64,000 bases of DNA, from NCBI RefSeq assembly GCF_003591175.1, contig NZ_QYYG01000009.1:62001-126000 (forward strand). Direction: 5' to 3'. Position numbers and translations under genes: made by a program. The number at the start of each line of letters is the position of its first letter. The stretch's first letter is position 1. The DNA comes from Serratia inhibens (GTDB lineage: Bacteria > Pseudomonadota > Gammaproteobacteria > Enterobacterales > Enterobacteriaceae). This document shows, in pieces, positions 16,162 through 25,867 of the stretch. The notes beneath the pieces were generated by a model that did no database searches, was not told where the DNA came from, and saw only the letters and a list, made by a program, of their open reading frames with translations.

Positions 16162-17813
16162 GATTTTACCGTCAGCGATTGGGCGATGTCGTCGGCGGCC
16201 TTGATGCCCAACGCTGCCATGGTTAGCGTGCTGTTGACTACGCTGGCGGAAGGAATGGCGCCGCCACCGGGCAGCCAGAGGTTGGTATGGTCGTGGGTTC
16301 GACAGTTGCCATCCACCACCGAATCATGCGGATCGCTGCCCATAATGGTGCCACCCATGATGTGATTATTGGCGTTCAGGCTGGTGGTGATTTTGAACTC
16401 ATCGGCATCGAACAGGCGTCCAATATGCTCCAGCTGTTTATGTGCGGCCTCGGCGCCCTTGCGCACGTAATCGCCTACATCGTAATGAATATCCGGACAC
16501 GGCAGGCCGTGAGCGTCCTTGCGGTTGGCGCTCAGCGTCAGGCGGTTGTTCGGATCTGGTAACGGTTCCAGGCTAATCGACAAATCAACGCCATAGGCCG
16601 CGCGCCGGCGGATCTCTTCATCCAGCACTTTACCTACCAGGCCCTGCGCCAGCGCCTTTTGCGTTGCGGGAACTATCTGATTGATATTATTAAGTATCAT
16701 CTTGTTGGCAGAATAGTCCTTACGGAACTCGCCGTCGCGCGGTCCCACCAGGCAACTGCTCTGCGCCGGGCCGCGGCCGAGCCACAGTGGCTCCTTAGCC
16801 AGGAAGGTGCAGTGAAAGCCGGAGTGATCCATCATATTGCGGCCAACCTGATCGGAAGAGTTGGCGATGCCGTTGGGGTTCTGCTTATTGGCGGCAAGCA
16901 GCAGCAAGCGCGGCGTTTCGATACCGTTGCAGGCCAGCGCGAAGGCTTTGGCGCTGGCTTTATGAGAGCGTTTTTGATTATCCAACCAGTGCACGGCGGT
17001 AACGCGATTCTGGTCGTCGGTATCAATTTTGTAGACCACCGACTCCGCCAGCACCACTGCGCCTTTCATTTCCGCGCGTTCGACATGATGGATGCCGTTA
17101 TACATGGCACCAATTGGGCAAATCGGCTGACAGTTGTTGTTGCCGCAACAGGTCGGGCGGCCTTTCCACGGGCGGATGCTGCGTCCCTGCGGGATTGGCA
17201 CCGATCGGTAGCCGTGCGGGTTGACCACTTCGGCGAAGCGGGTGTCGCCGTAGGCCCAGGGCACCATGTCCATCGGATAAGGTTTGCTACGCTCCACCGG
17301 CGATTGCTGCGCCGGATCGTTGGGGCCTGCGACACCGATTTCCTCTTCTGCACGGCAGTAGTAGGGTTCGAGATCGTTATACGAAATTGGCCAGTCGCGG
17401 CCGACGCCGTACAGGGTTTTCATCTGGAAATCGCTCGGCAAATGGCGCCAGCAAGACGCTGCCCAGTGCCAGGTAGTACCGCCGACGGTGCGCAGATAGC
17501 CTTGTTTGAAGCTGCCGGCGCTGGGGCCACTAAGGGCTACGTAGTTGTTTTCCGGGAAGTAGAGCGGTGCGGTGGCGTATTCAGATTGTGGATACAGCCC
17601 CTGGAAATCTGAGCCCGCCCGGTTATCGAACGGCATGTTACGCCAGTTTTCCACCGCTTGGGCGCGATCGATGCGCAGGCCGGCCTCCAACACCAGGACG
17701 GAATAGCCGAGGCTGACCAGTTGGTCGGCCATGATGCCGCCGACAATGCCGGAGCCGACGATCACGATATCGGCCGATGCGTCGCCATTGGCGGTAAATT
17801 CAGGTTTTTTCAT
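16158..17813 (-). CDS. GMC-family flavoprotein dehydrogenase subunit
   Basis: 551-residue FAD enzyme of the glucose-methanol-choline oxidoreductase family. The Rossmann FAD motif GSGIVG lies near residue 21 (ADIVIVGSGIVGGIM), the GMC block GTTWHWAASCWR follows, and the C-terminal active-site region has NNHIMGGTIMG and SVVNSTLTMAALG. A four-cysteine-rich stretch (RPTCCGNNNCQPICPIG) is typical of the membrane gluconate/fructose/sorbitol dehydrogenase large subunits. It has no signal peptide and is probably carried out by the Tat signal on the small subunit. Substrate (gluconate, 2-ketogluconate, sorbitol or other) cannot be told from sequence alone. Confidence 0.88.
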   Translation of the reverse strand: MKKPEFTANGDASADIVIVGSGIVGGIMADQLVSLGYSVLVLEAGLRIDRAQAVENWRNMPFDNRAGSDFQGLYPQSEYATAPLYFPENNYVALSGPSAGSFKQGYLRTVGGTTWHWAASCWRHLPSDFQMKTLYGVGRDWPISYNDLEPYYCRAEEEIGVAGPNDPAQQSPVERSKPYPMDMVPWAYGDTRFAEVVNPHGYRSVPIPQGRSIRPWKGRPTCCGNNNCQPICPIGAMYNGIHHVERAEMKGAVVLAESVVYKIDTDDQNRVTAVHWLDNQKRSHKASAKAFALACNGIETPRLLLLAANKQNPNGIANSSDQVGRNMMDHSGFHCTFLAKEPLWLGRGPAQSSCLVGPRDGEFRKDYSANKMILNNINQIVPATQKALAQGLVGKVLDEEIRRRAAYGVDLSISLEPLPDPNNRLTLSANRKDAHGLPCPDIHYDVGDYVRKGAEAAHKQLEHIGRLFDADEFKITTSLNANNHIMGGTIMGSDPHDSVVDGNCRTHDHTNLWLPGGGAIPSASVVNSTLTMAALGIKAADDIAQSLTVKS

Positions 17814-17823
17814 CAGGATAATC

Positions 17824-18387
17824 TCAGCGAACGGGAGTCATGGTCATCGGCGGAGCGGCGGTCCACCACAGCGGGCCGTTGCCGCAATAGGTCGGTACGA
17901 TCAGCGCATCGCTGGCGGGGCGGTACATCAGCGCATCCTTGTAGGCGATCAGCACAGCCTGCTGGCCATGCCCGACGGTACCGGTATACCAGGCGCTGAT
18001 AATGGCGGTGAGCAGATCCTGCAGGCCGGCCTGGATTGCCAGCGTTTGCAGCTGTTTGGCACTTTGCCCCGGCTGCAGCAAGGCGCTTAGCTGCTCAATT
18101 TGAGCAGAGAAATTGGGGATGCTGTCGCTCAAGGCGGTGAATATTCGCGCCGACATGCCCTGGTCGATGTCCTGATGTTCGGTAATAGTTCGGGACAGAG
18201 TGAAGAAACGTGCAAAGACAAGCGGGTTGGCTGCTGCGGTTCGCTGCTCAGCCTGGGTCAGAAATGGATAGCCAAGCAGGGAGGTGGCGACAAGGACGGA
18301 AGCCATGCCGAACAACACATCTCTTCTTCTGAAACCGGTTCCATTGTTATCCGAACGCAAATTTTCGCTGGGTAATGCAGTGCTCAT
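17824..18387 (-). CDS. Tat-exported small subunit of membrane dehydrogenase
   Basis: 187-residue protein starting with a twin-arginine signal (GFRRRDVLFGMASVLVATSLLGYPF). The rest is helical, with FARFFTLSRTITEHQDIDQGMSARIF-type spacing and a conserved YTGTVGHG / YCGNGPLWW end; this resembles the small subunit of FAD-dependent sorbitol/fructose dehydrogenases and gluconate 2-dehydrogenase subunit 3. It is first in the order small-large-cytochrome, the same as sldSLC of Gluconobacter. Probable role: fold with and export the flavoprotein. Confidence 0.8.
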   Translation of the reverse strand: MSTALPSENLRSDNNGTGFRRRDVLFGMASVLVATSLLGYPFLTQAEQRTAAANPLVFARFFTLSRTITEHQDIDQGMSARIFTALSDSIPNFSAQIEQLSALLQPGQSAKQLQTLAIQAGLQDLLTAIISAWYTGTVGHGQQAVLIAYKDALMYRPASDALIVPTYCGNGPLWWTAAPPMTMTPVR

Positions 18388-18756
18388 GGTGAATTTCTCG
18401 CAACTGGTGTTAAAGCCTGAGTAGGCGAAGATAGGACAGATACTGAATACAAGATGATGAAATAAAGATACTTTTGATTATTGATTGATAGCCAATAATT
18501 CATTGTTTAATAATTTTTTCGGATATTAACTTGCTGGTAACTTCTCAACAACAAATTTTAACGGCGAGCCTGAAGGATCGCACTTTAAGAATAAATTGGG
18601 CGAAGGAAAGCGGCATAGCCGCTGAGCCAGGGATGCTTGCTCCAGAGATCAAAAAAGGCGGCGATAGCGGATTTCATAAGGGGTTCGCCGTCATACGTGC
18701 CAAAATAGATCACTCGCCGACACCGCTACTTTGACTAAGAAGATAAATATTACCTT
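18388..18756. other. divergent promoter region
   Basis: 369 bases between the divergent dehydrogenase operon and the ABC exporter. Strongly AT-rich around 18440-18530. The small reading frame at 18531-18734 has no ribosome site or family features and I do not call it. Confidence 0.5.
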
Positions 18757-20517
18757 ATGGATCGCTCCCGTTTATTAACCTTCCTGCTGCCTTACCTCTG
18801 GCCGAAAAACAACCCCAAACTGCGGTGGTATCTGGTTATCGCCTGTATTTTCATGGTGGTCGCCAAGGTGAGTACTTCGCTGGTGCCGCTAGCGTATAAG
18901 GCGATGGTCGATGCACTGAGCGCGGATACTGCGAAAATGCTGGCCATTCCGCTGGGGCTGATCGTCGCCTACGGCGTTGCGCGGGTCGGTGCCACGCTGT
19001 TTGAAGAACTGCGCAACGTGATGTTCATTCATCTCAGCCAGAATGCCACCCGCCTGCTGGGGTTGCGGGTGTTCAGGCAATTGCACGCGCTGAGCCTGCG
19101 CTTTCACCTGGAACGTCAGACTGGCGGGTTGTCGCTGTCGATTGAGCGCGGCACTCAGGCGGTGGCTACCGTGTTGTCGCGGCTGCTGTTTTCGATTGTG
19201 CCTATCTTGTTCGAGCTCACCCTGGTCGCGGTGATCATGTGGCATATGCTGAACGGTTGGTTTGCGCTGGCGATCCTGGCCACCGTCGGCAGTTATATTC
19301 TGTTTACCGTGATCGCGGTCAGTTGGCGTACCCGTTTCCGGCGTGAGCTCAACAAGGCCAATGCCGATGCCAACAGCAAGTCCATCGACAGCCTGCTGAA
19401 CTATGAAACCGTAAAGTACTTCGGCAATGAAGAGTTCGAGGCCGAGCGTTTCAATATGTCGCGCCGGCTGTACGAATATGCCGCCATTAAAAACCAGTTC
19501 AGTTTTACCGCCATCAACCTCGGGCAAACCGCCATTATCTCCATCGGGTTGATAGTGATGATGGCGATGGCGGCGCAGGGCATTGTGCAGGGGCGGATGA
19601 CGGTCGGTGACTTTGTGCTGGTGAATGCTTATCTGCTTCAGCTGTATCAACCGCTGAATTTCTTCGGTTTTATTTATGCCGAAGTCAGACAAGCGCTGAT
19701 CGACATGGAGAACCTGTTCGATTTGCTGCAGGAAAAGCAGGATATTGTAGATAGCCCTGATGCGGCAGTCTTGGCACTGACCCAGGGCGAAGTGCGTTTT
19801 GACTCGGTCAGCTTTGGCTATGATGCGCGTCGGCCGATTTTGAAAAACGTCAGCTTCACCATTCCGGCCGGTAACACCGTGGCGGTGGTCGGCGCTTCCG
19901 GTGCCGGCAAATCCACGCTGTCCCGCCTGCTGTTCCGTTTCTACGAGGTGAATGGCGGCTCGGTGTCTATTGACGGCCAGGACATTCGCCAACTGACCCA
20001 GGCTAGCCTGCGGCAGGCGATCGGCATTGTGCCGCAGGATACGGTGCTGTTTAACGATACCCTGCGCTACAACATCGGCTACGGCAAAACCGGATCCAGC
20101 AATGAAGAGATCGAACGGGCGGCGAAGCTGGCGCATATCCACGAGTTTATCGTCGGCCTGCCTGACGGCTACGAAACCCGGGTTGGCGAGCGTGGCCTCA
20201 AGCTGTCCGGGGGCGAGAAGCAGCGGGTGGCAATTGCCCGTACCATCCTGAAAAACCCGGCGATCCTGGTGTTCGACGAAGCCACCAGCGCATTGGATAC
20301 CCAAACCGAACGCGAGATCCAGGCGCATCTGCGTGAAGTGAGCCGTGATCATACGACTCTGGTGATTGCCCATCGTCTGTCGACGGTGGTGGATGCCGAC
20401 GAAATCATCGTGCTGGAGGCGGGGGAAATCGTCGAGCGTGGGCACCATGAGGAACTGCTGCAAAGCAATGGCCGTTACGCTGCGATGTGGCAAAACCAGT
20501 ACAGCGAGGAGTCATAA
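18757..20517 (+). CDS. Atm1/HMT1-type ABC exporter
   Basis: 586-residue half-transporter with a fused membrane and ATP-binding domain. Six membrane helices occupy about residues 20-310. The nucleotide-binding domain shows Walker A GASGAGKST, signature LSGGEKQRVAIAR, Walker B ILVFDEATSALD and the H-loop VIAHRLST. The N-terminal segment LLPYLWPKNNPKLRWYLV and the helix text resemble the mitochondrial Atm1 and bacterial Atm1-like group, which exports glutathione-related or metal-thiol compounds. The actual substrate here is unknown. Stands alone. Confidence 0.85.
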   Translation: MDRSRLLTFLLPYLWPKNNPKLRWYLVIACIFMVVAKVSTSLVPLAYKAMVDALSADTAKMLAIPLGLIVAYGVARVGATLFEELRNVMFIHLSQNATRLLGLRVFRQLHALSLRFHLERQTGGLSLSIERGTQAVATVLSRLLFSIVPILFELTLVAVIMWHMLNGWFALAILATVGSYILFTVIAVSWRTRFRRELNKANADANSKSIDSLLNYETVKYFGNEEFEAERFNMSRRLYEYAAIKNQFSFTAINLGQTAIISIGLIVMMAMAAQGIVQGRMTVGDFVLVNAYLLQLYQPLNFFGFIYAEVRQALIDMENLFDLLQEKQDIVDSPDAAVLALTQGEVRFDSVSFGYDARRPILKNVSFTIPAGNTVAVVGASGAGKSTLSRLLFRFYEVNGGSVSIDGQDIRQLTQASLRQAIGIVPQDTVLFNDTLRYNIGYGKTGSSNEEIERAAKLAHIHEFIVGLPDGYETRVGERGLKLSGGEKQRVAIARTILKNPAILVFDEATSALDTQTEREIQAHLREVSRDHTTLVIAHRLSTVVDADEIIVLEAGEIVERGHHEELLQSNGRYAAMWQNQYSEES

Positions 20518-20524
20518 TCTTGCC

Positions 20525-20560
20525 GGCTAACGTCCGTTACCAGCGAACTGGACGTTAGCC
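20525..20560. terminator. shared hairpin between ABC exporter and tautomerase
   Basis: Perfect 11-base stem GGCTAACGTCC (20525-20535) and GGACGTTAGCC (20550-20560), 14-base loop, between convergent genes; no U-run. Confidence 0.55.
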
Positions 20561-20567
20561 GCGAGCC

Positions 20568-20957
20568 TTACAATTCACCGGTCAGATACTGCGCCACGCC
20601 GTTGCCAAAACTCCAGTCACCTTTGCTGTTGGTGGTGATAGACACCATCAGATCACTGCTTTCAATGCCACAGCTTTCTTTCAGCTCGCGGCTGAGATCG
20701 GCGTAAAACCGTTGTTTCTGTTCTTCGGCGCGTGGGCTGGTGATCACCCGCACCACCACCAGATCTCGGGTGCGCGTCAGGTTAAGGCCGGTGTCTTCGA
20801 TCACCATATGATGAGCCTTGTTTTCATGAACAATCTGGTAGCGATCGCGTTGCGGCACTTCAAAAGCACTGAGCACGGCACGGTGAGCGGCATCGAGCAG
20901 GGTTTTCAGTTCGGTTTCGCTGCGGCCCTCGATAACTTCGAAGATAAGTAATGGCAT
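20568..20957 (-). CDS. tautomerase family protein
   Basis: 129-residue member of the tautomerase/MIF superfamily (longer type, as in E. coli YrdN-like proteins). I start at ATG 20957, not 20963, because this places Pro directly after Met (MPLLIFEVIEGRS), and the N-terminal proline is the catalytic base of the family. A double beta-alpha-beta pattern is visible. Natural substrate unknown. It is divergent from a LysR gene 149 bases away, its likely regulator. Confidence 0.8.
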   Translation of the reverse strand: MPLLIFEVIEGRSETELKTLLDAAHRAVLSAFEVPQRDRYQIVHENKAHHMVIEDTGLNLTRTRDLVVVRVITSPRAEEQKQRFYADLSRELKESCGIESSDLMVSITTNSKGDWSFGNGVAQYLTGEL

Positions 20958-21106
20958 TTGCATAATCCTGTCAGTGGGTTAATGGAGTTTTCAGGTGTAC
21001 AGGGCAGCGTTTTTTTATCGCTTTTGAGACACCATCTTAGACAAGCCACGGCGTGGGAAGAAGCGCTATACTTGAACTCATTGTTTATATAAATGAACAG
21101 TTGACG

Positions 21107-22051
21107 ATGAAAAACCCAAAAATTGAAACCCTGTGGACCCATTTGCACTGGCTCACCGTGCTGGCCGAACAGGGCAGTTTTACCCGTGCGGCGGAGCGGC
21201 TGGACGTGAGTAAAGCGGCCATGAGCCAGAAAATAAAAGAGATCGAAATGCTGGCCGGGGTACCGCTGGTGCAACGTACAACCCGCAGTGTCCGGCTGAC
21301 CGATGCCGGGCTGAGGTTGGTGGAGGAATTGCGTCAGCCTTTCGCGCAGATTAAACAGAGTTTCTCCGGTATCTGCGATTCCACCGGGCCGTTGCGCGGT
21401 TCGGTGCGGGTGACGGCGCCGGTGGCGTTTGCCCGCCAGCAGTTGGTGCCACGGATCACCGGCTTTCTGCGCGCCAACCCGGAGGTGCGGGTACAGCTCG
21501 AGGTGTCGGACCGGTTGGTATCCTTAACCACCGAGGGGTTCGATCTGGCGATCCGCCATAGCGATAACCTGCCGGATACCCATGTCGCCTGGCGGCTGTG
21601 CCCGACCGAAACCTTGGCGGTGGCGTCGGCAGACTATGTTAAACGGCACGGCATGCCGGCATCCCCCGCCGATCTGCAACGGCATAGGTGCCTTTACTAT
21701 CCCCGTGGGAGTGAAGCGCCGGGTTGGAGCTTTGTCGCCAGGCACTCGCCGGAGGGGAAGGCGGACAAGATCCGCGTGCCGGTCAGCGGCCCCTTTGCCA
21801 CCAACAACAGTGAATCGATACGCGATGCGGCGGCGGAAGGGCTGGGCATTGCCCTGTTGCCGGATTTCAGCGCGCAGCAGGCGCTGGCGGACGGGCGGCT
21901 GATTGAGGTGCTGCCGGCCTGGCGCCCGGTTGGCGCTTTTGCCGACAGCCTTCACGTAGTGCGGCCCTATGCGCCGCAGGTGTCGCGTGCGGTAACGGAG
22001 TTCAGCAGCTATTTGCGCGGCGCTTTTGCCGAAGGGTTTGCCGCCGGTTGA
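21107..22051 (+). CDS. LysR-family regulator (next to tautomerase)
   Basis: 314-residue LysR regulator. The winged helix-turn-helix sits near the N-terminus (FTRAAERLDVSKAAMSQKIKEIE), followed by the RTTRSVRLTDAG wing and a periplasmic-binding-like effector domain of the CrgA/DsdC-like short type. ATG 21107 is chosen by alignment with family N-termini; there is no strong ribosome site. Probably controls the divergent tautomerase. Its last 43 bases overlap the 3' end of the convergent betI gene. Confidence 0.85.
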   Translation: MKNPKIETLWTHLHWLTVLAEQGSFTRAAERLDVSKAAMSQKIKEIEMLAGVPLVQRTTRSVRLTDAGLRLVEELRQPFAQIKQSFSGICDSTGPLRGSVRVTAPVAFARQQLVPRITGFLRANPEVRVQLEVSDRLVSLTTEGFDLAIRHSDNLPDTHVAWRLCPTETLAVASADYVKRHGMPASPADLQRHRCLYYPRGSEAPGWSFVARHSPEGKADKIRVPVSGPFATNNSESIRDAAAEGLGIALLPDFSAQQALADGRLIEVLPAWRPVGAFADSLHVVRPYAPQVSRAVTEFSSYLRGAFAEGFAAG

Positions 22052-22632
22052 CCGGCACTCAGGATGCGCAGCACATAGTCACAGGCGATACGGCAGTCCT
22101 GCCTGAGATCCGCCTCACCGCCGGACAGGCTGCCGCGCAGCCACAACCCATCGATCATTGCGGCCAGACCGCGTGCGGCATCGCGGGCCTGCTGTTGCGG
22201 TAATTCACGGCGGAACTGGCTGCAGATATTGGAATAGAGCCGGCGATCGTTGGCTCGCTGCAAGCGGCGCAGCGCCGGCTGGTGCATACTGGCCGCCCAG
22301 AAATCGAGCCAGGCACGCATCGAGATCGCATTGGTCTGGCTGGGATGAAAGTTGCCCTGAATAATGGCAAATAGCTGAGATTGGCTGTCGTCGGCCGCCT
22401 GGCTGCGGCATTCGGCGACCGCGTCGCGCAGATCGCGCAAGATCTTGCGCATGGTGGCGCTCAGCAACCCTTCTTTATCGCCAAAGTAGTGGCTGACGAT
22501 ACCGGTCGACAGCCCGGCTTCTTTTGCCACCTGCGACAGAGTGATACCGGCAAGGCCGACGACGTTAATCGCCTCGAAGGCCGCGTTAATCAGCTGCTCC
22601 TTACGTTGCTCCGGAATGTCTTTGCGGTCCAT
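22009..22632 (-). CDS. betI: TetR-family repressor BetI
   Basis: 207-residue TetR repressor. The N-terminal helix-turn-helix (ITLSQVAKEAGLSTGIVSHYFGDKEGLL) and the body (MRAWLDFWAASMHQPALRRLQ, FRRELPQQQA, AAMIDGLWLRGSLSG) match BetI, the choline-responsive repressor of glycine-betaine synthesis genes. ATG 22632 follows GGGGA. It is divergent from a betaine/choline-type transporter and a good operator lies between them. The betA and betB genes usually linked to it are not in this window. Confidence 0.92.
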   Translation of the reverse strand: MDRKDIPEQRKEQLINAAFEAINVVGLAGITLSQVAKEAGLSTGIVSHYFGDKEGLLSATMRKILRDLRDAVAECRSQAADDSQSQLFAIIQGNFHPSQTNAISMRAWLDFWAASMHQPALRRLQRANDRRLYSNICSQFRRELPQQQARDAARGLAAMIDGLWLRGSLSGGEADLRQDCRIACDYVLRILSAGQPAANPSAKAPRK

Positions 22633-22671
22633 TTTTTCCCCGACTGATAGGTAAATCACAGTTTTAATTTG

Positions 22672-22693
22672 ATTGATTGAACGGTCAATCAAT
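22672..22693. promoter_or_regulatory. BetI operator
   Basis: Perfect inverted repeat of ATTGATTGA and TCAATCAAT around centre ACGG, in the betI-transporter gap. Its symmetry and position fit a TetR-family operator that would control both divergent genes. Confidence 0.8.
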
Positions 22694-22790
22694 ACTCTAT
22701 ATGCTGCAAAAATGTCAAATAAATGGCGATGCAATGTTAACCAAGGGTTGCATTTAAATCGTCTGTCTTTTGCATCATGGAACCCTGCCA

Positions 22791-24335
22791 ATGACAGTGA
22801 AAAGTCTCCCATCGCACGGTGAACAACCGATTAGATTAAATGCACCGGTATTTTTCAGCTCGGCTGCGGTGATCCTGCTGCTGGGCGTTTTAATCGTGCT
22901 GTTTCCGGCCGGCAGCAAGCAGTGGCTTAACCAGGCCCAAAGCTGGGTAGCCGACGTGTTCGGCTGGTACTACATGTTATTGATGGTTGCCTGTATGGCG
23001 TTTGTTTTTTGGCTGGCGCTGTCGCGCTTCGGCCATATCCGCCTTGGGCCGGACGAAGAGCCGCCACAGTTCAGTTATCCCTCCTGGGTGGCGATGCTGT
23101 TCTCGTCGGGCATCGGCATTGCGCTGGTTTATTACGGCGCCTACGAGCCGTTGGATCACTTCCTGTCACCGCCGGAAGGCAGCGGCGGCAGCGTGCAGGC
23201 CGCGCGTCAGGCGATGGCGCTTACCTTCCTGCATTGGGGGCTGCACGGCTGGGCGCTGTATGCGCTGATCGCCACCGCGTTGGCGTATTTTGCCTACTGT
23301 CGCGGCCAGCCGCTGGCATTGCGCTCGGCGTTGTACCCGATCTTCGGCGAACGCATTCACGGCGGCATCGGGCATCTGGTGGACAGCTTCGGCATTTTGG
23401 TCACGGTGATCTCGATGGTGACCAATCTGGGGATCGGCGCCTTGCTGGTTAACTCCGGGTTGTTTTACCTGTTCGATATCCCGCAAAGCAACGTCGTGCT
23501 GTTGGTTTTGATCGTGGTGATGATGGTGGTGGCCACGCTGGCGGCGGTGACCGGCGTCGAGAAGGGCATAGCGATACTGTCCAATATCAACGTCGGCTTT
23601 TTGTGCCTGCTGCTGCTGTTCGTGTTTCTGGCCGGCCCGACGCTAAACCTGGTCAACGGCCTGTTGCAGAACGTCGGGGACTATCTGACTTCGATAGTCA
23701 GCAGAAGCTTCGACATGTACCTGTACGGCAAGGCACGCCAGTGGCAGGGCGCCTGGACGTTGTTCTATTGGGCCTGGTGGGTGGCTTGGGCACCATTCGT
23801 CGGTCTGTTTATCGCGCGCATCTCGAAAGGGCGCACCATTCGTGAACTGATCTTCGGCGTGCTGCTGATCCCGCTGGGCTTCACCCTGGCGTGGCTGTCG
23901 ATCTTCGGCAACACCGCCATCAGTCTGGTATTGGAGGGCGGGCAGGCGATCCTCGGCCAGGTGGCGGTGAGCGATCCGCCGATGGCGGTGTTCAAGCTGT
24001 TCGAATACCTGCCCTATACCCAACTCACCGCCGGTTTCACCGTAGTGATCAGCTTTGTGTTGTTCCTGACGCCGGTCGATTCCGGCACGTTGATGATCGC
24101 CAACCTGTCCTGTCAGGGCGGTTCGGCGCAGGATGACGCACCGGCCTGGCTGCGTATTTTCTGGGCCGCGGTGACCACAGTGGTATGCATCGGTCTGTTG
24201 TATGCCGGCAGTTTCAGCGCGATGCAGACCGCCGTAGTGCTGTGCGGCCTGCCGTTCTCTGCGGTGATCGTGCTGTATATGGTCAGCCTGCACAAGGATT
24301 TGCATCGCTACGCCATGAAACCGGTGACGTCTTGA
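22791..24335 (+). CDS. BCCT-family choline/betaine transporter
   Basis: 514-residue inner-membrane carrier with about 12 hydrophobic helices. The BCCT signature is plain: WTLFYWAWWVAWAPFVGLFIARISKGRTIRE around residues 320-350, and SSGIGIALVYYGAYEPLDHF in helix 3. Control by the adjacent betI suggests choline as substrate. It lacks the long cytoplasmic C-terminal tail of E. coli BetT (677 residues), so osmotic activation may differ. ATG 22791 gives the family start; an upstream TTG at 22770 is less likely. Confidence 0.9.
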   Translation: MTVKSLPSHGEQPIRLNAPVFFSSAAVILLLGVLIVLFPAGSKQWLNQAQSWVADVFGWYYMLLMVACMAFVFWLALSRFGHIRLGPDEEPPQFSYPSWVAMLFSSGIGIALVYYGAYEPLDHFLSPPEGSGGSVQAARQAMALTFLHWGLHGWALYALIATALAYFAYCRGQPLALRSALYPIFGERIHGGIGHLVDSFGILVTVISMVTNLGIGALLVNSGLFYLFDIPQSNVVLLVLIVVMMVVATLAAVTGVEKGIAILSNINVGFLCLLLLFVFLAGPTLNLVNGLLQNVGDYLTSIVSRSFDMYLYGKARQWQGAWTLFYWAWWVAWAPFVGLFIARISKGRTIRELIFGVLLIPLGFTLAWLSIFGNTAISLVLEGGQAILGQVAVSDPPMAVFKLFEYLPYTQLTAGFTVVISFVLFLTPVDSGTLMIANLSCQGGSAQDDAPAWLRIFWAAVTTVVCIGLLYAGSFSAMQTAVVLCGLPFSAVIVLYMVSLHKDLHRYAMKPVTS

Positions 24336-24404
24336 TAATACGTAGCTTTCATCCACAAGATGAGCTTTAGTGCCGATCCCTCCTGAGGGAGGCACCGCCG
24401 TGAT

Positions 24405-25544
24405 TCAGCGCCCGGCCACCAGCGATCCGGCGCCGATCTCCGCAATGGTTTTCGCGCCGGTGAGCGTCATGGCGACGCGCATTTCCTTGTCGATCAGCTC
24501 CAGAAGATTACTGACGCCGGCACCGCCGGCGGCGGCCAGCGCATAGACGAAGGCACGGCCCAGCAGCACGCTGTCGGCACCGAGCGCGATCATGCGCACT
24601 ACGTCCAGGCCGCTGCGGATCCCTGAGTCGGCCAGCAGAGTAATCTCTCCTTTCACCGCATCGGCGATCGCCGGCAGGGCGCGGGCGGTCGACAGCACGC
24701 CGTCCAACTGGCGGCCGCCGTGGTTGGAAACGATAATGCCGTCGGCGCCGAAACGCACCGCATCTTTGGCGTCCTCTGGATCGAGAATGCCTTTGATGAT
24801 CATCGGCCCTTCCCAGAATTCGCGGATCCATTCCAAATCCTTCCAGGAGATGGAGGGATCGAAGTTCGTCCCCAGCCAGCCGATATAATCCTCCAGGCTG
24901 GTGGGCTGGCCACGATAGGCCGATACGTTGCCCAGATCGTGTGGCTTGCCGCGCAGGCCGACGTCCCAGGCCCATTGTGGATGAGTAAATGCCTGCAGCA
25001 TACGGCGCAAGGCGGCGTTAGGGCCGCTCATGCCGGAATGGGCGTCACGGTAGCGCGCGCCCGGCACCGGCATGTCGACGGTGAACACCAGCGTTTTCAC
25101 GCCGGCCGCTTTGGCGCGCTCCAGCGCGTTGCGCATAAAACCCCGGTCTTTCAACACATATAGCTGGAACCACATCGGCCGATCGATCGCCGGCGCCACT
25201 TCTTCGATCGGGCAAACCGAGACGGTGGAAAGGGTAAAAGGAATGCCCTTCTGCGCCGCTGCGCGTGCGGCCTGTACCTCACCGCGCCGGGCATACATGC
25301 CGGTTAACCCGACGGGCCCCAGTATTACCGGCATCGTCAGCTTTTCGCCGAACAGGCTGGTTTCCAGACTAAGATCCGACATATTGCGCAACACGCGCTG
25401 GCGCAGGGCGATGTCGGCCAGATCCGCGGTATTGCGCCGTAACGTATGTTCCGCGTAGGCCCCGCCGTCAATATAGTGGAACAGAAAAGGCGGAAGTTTG
25501 GCCTGTGCTGCGGCCCGATAATCGGTTGAAGCGGAAATAATCAT
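24405..25544 (-). CDS. lldD: L-lactate dehydrogenase (FMN, quinone-linked) LldD
   Basis: 379-residue FMN-dependent alpha-hydroxy-acid dehydrogenase that oxidises L-lactate to pyruvate and feeds electrons to quinone at the inner membrane. The start [14 protein letters not shown] equals that of E. coli LldD, which fixes ATG 25544. Active-site elements: [30 protein letters not shown], the catalytic His in [10 protein letters not shown] and the FMN-phosphate region [19 protein letters not shown]. The C-terminus is about 17 residues shorter than in E. coli. No lldP or lldR beside it. Confidence 0.93.
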   Translation of the reverse strand: MIISASTDYRAAAQAKLPPFLFHYIDGGAYAEHTLRRNTADLADIALRQRVLRNMSDLSLETSLFGEKLTMPVILGPVGLTGMYARRGEVQAARAAAQKGIPFTLSTVSVCPIEEVAPAIDRPMWFQLYVLKDRGFMRNALERAKAAGVKTLVFTVDMPVPGARYRDAHSGMSGPNAALRRMLQAFTHPQWAWDVGLRGKPHDLGNVSAYRGQPTSLEDYIGWLGTNFDPSISWKDLEWIREFWEGPMIIKGILDPEDAKDAVRFGADGIIVSNHGGRQLDGVLSTARALPAIADAVKGEITLLADSGIRSGLDVVRMIALGADSVLLGRAFVYALAAAGGAGVSNLLELIDKEMRVAMTLTGAKTIAEIGAGSLVAGR

Positions 25545-25867
25545 TTTTTGCTCTCTATAATGGTCGCCGGAGATCGGGCGCAATGGGTGCCGATACCGAT
25601 TATAAATGTAGCGAAAAGGTGAATAACCAGAGTGAGGCATTCTAGGCATAATAGGCGACGCTATACCACGCTGCTTTTTAATGGTTTTTATCGACATAGT
25701 TGTTTAATACTTGCTTGCTATAAGAGATTTTATTTTTAAATCAATTGATTATGATTTTTATCGTCGATAGGGAAGATGAGAAAACCCATTAGGTGAAAAC
25801 AGGCCATGGATTATTTCCGAATATGGCTTAATCGCTGTCGTGGCCTGTCAAAATAATGTGACCGGGT
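25545..25867. other. intergenic region, lldD promoter side
   Basis: 323 bases, AT-rich from 25690 to 25790. It should hold the lldD promoter; no gene or clear operator seen. Confidence 0.45.

Noticed and set aside
18531-18734. 67-residue frame before the ABC exporter
   Set aside because: No ribosome site, no recognisable family, sits in a promoter region.
18889-20493. 534-residue minus-strand frame opposite the Atm1-like gene
   Set aside because: Antisense shadow; the plus-strand ABC exporter has all motifs.
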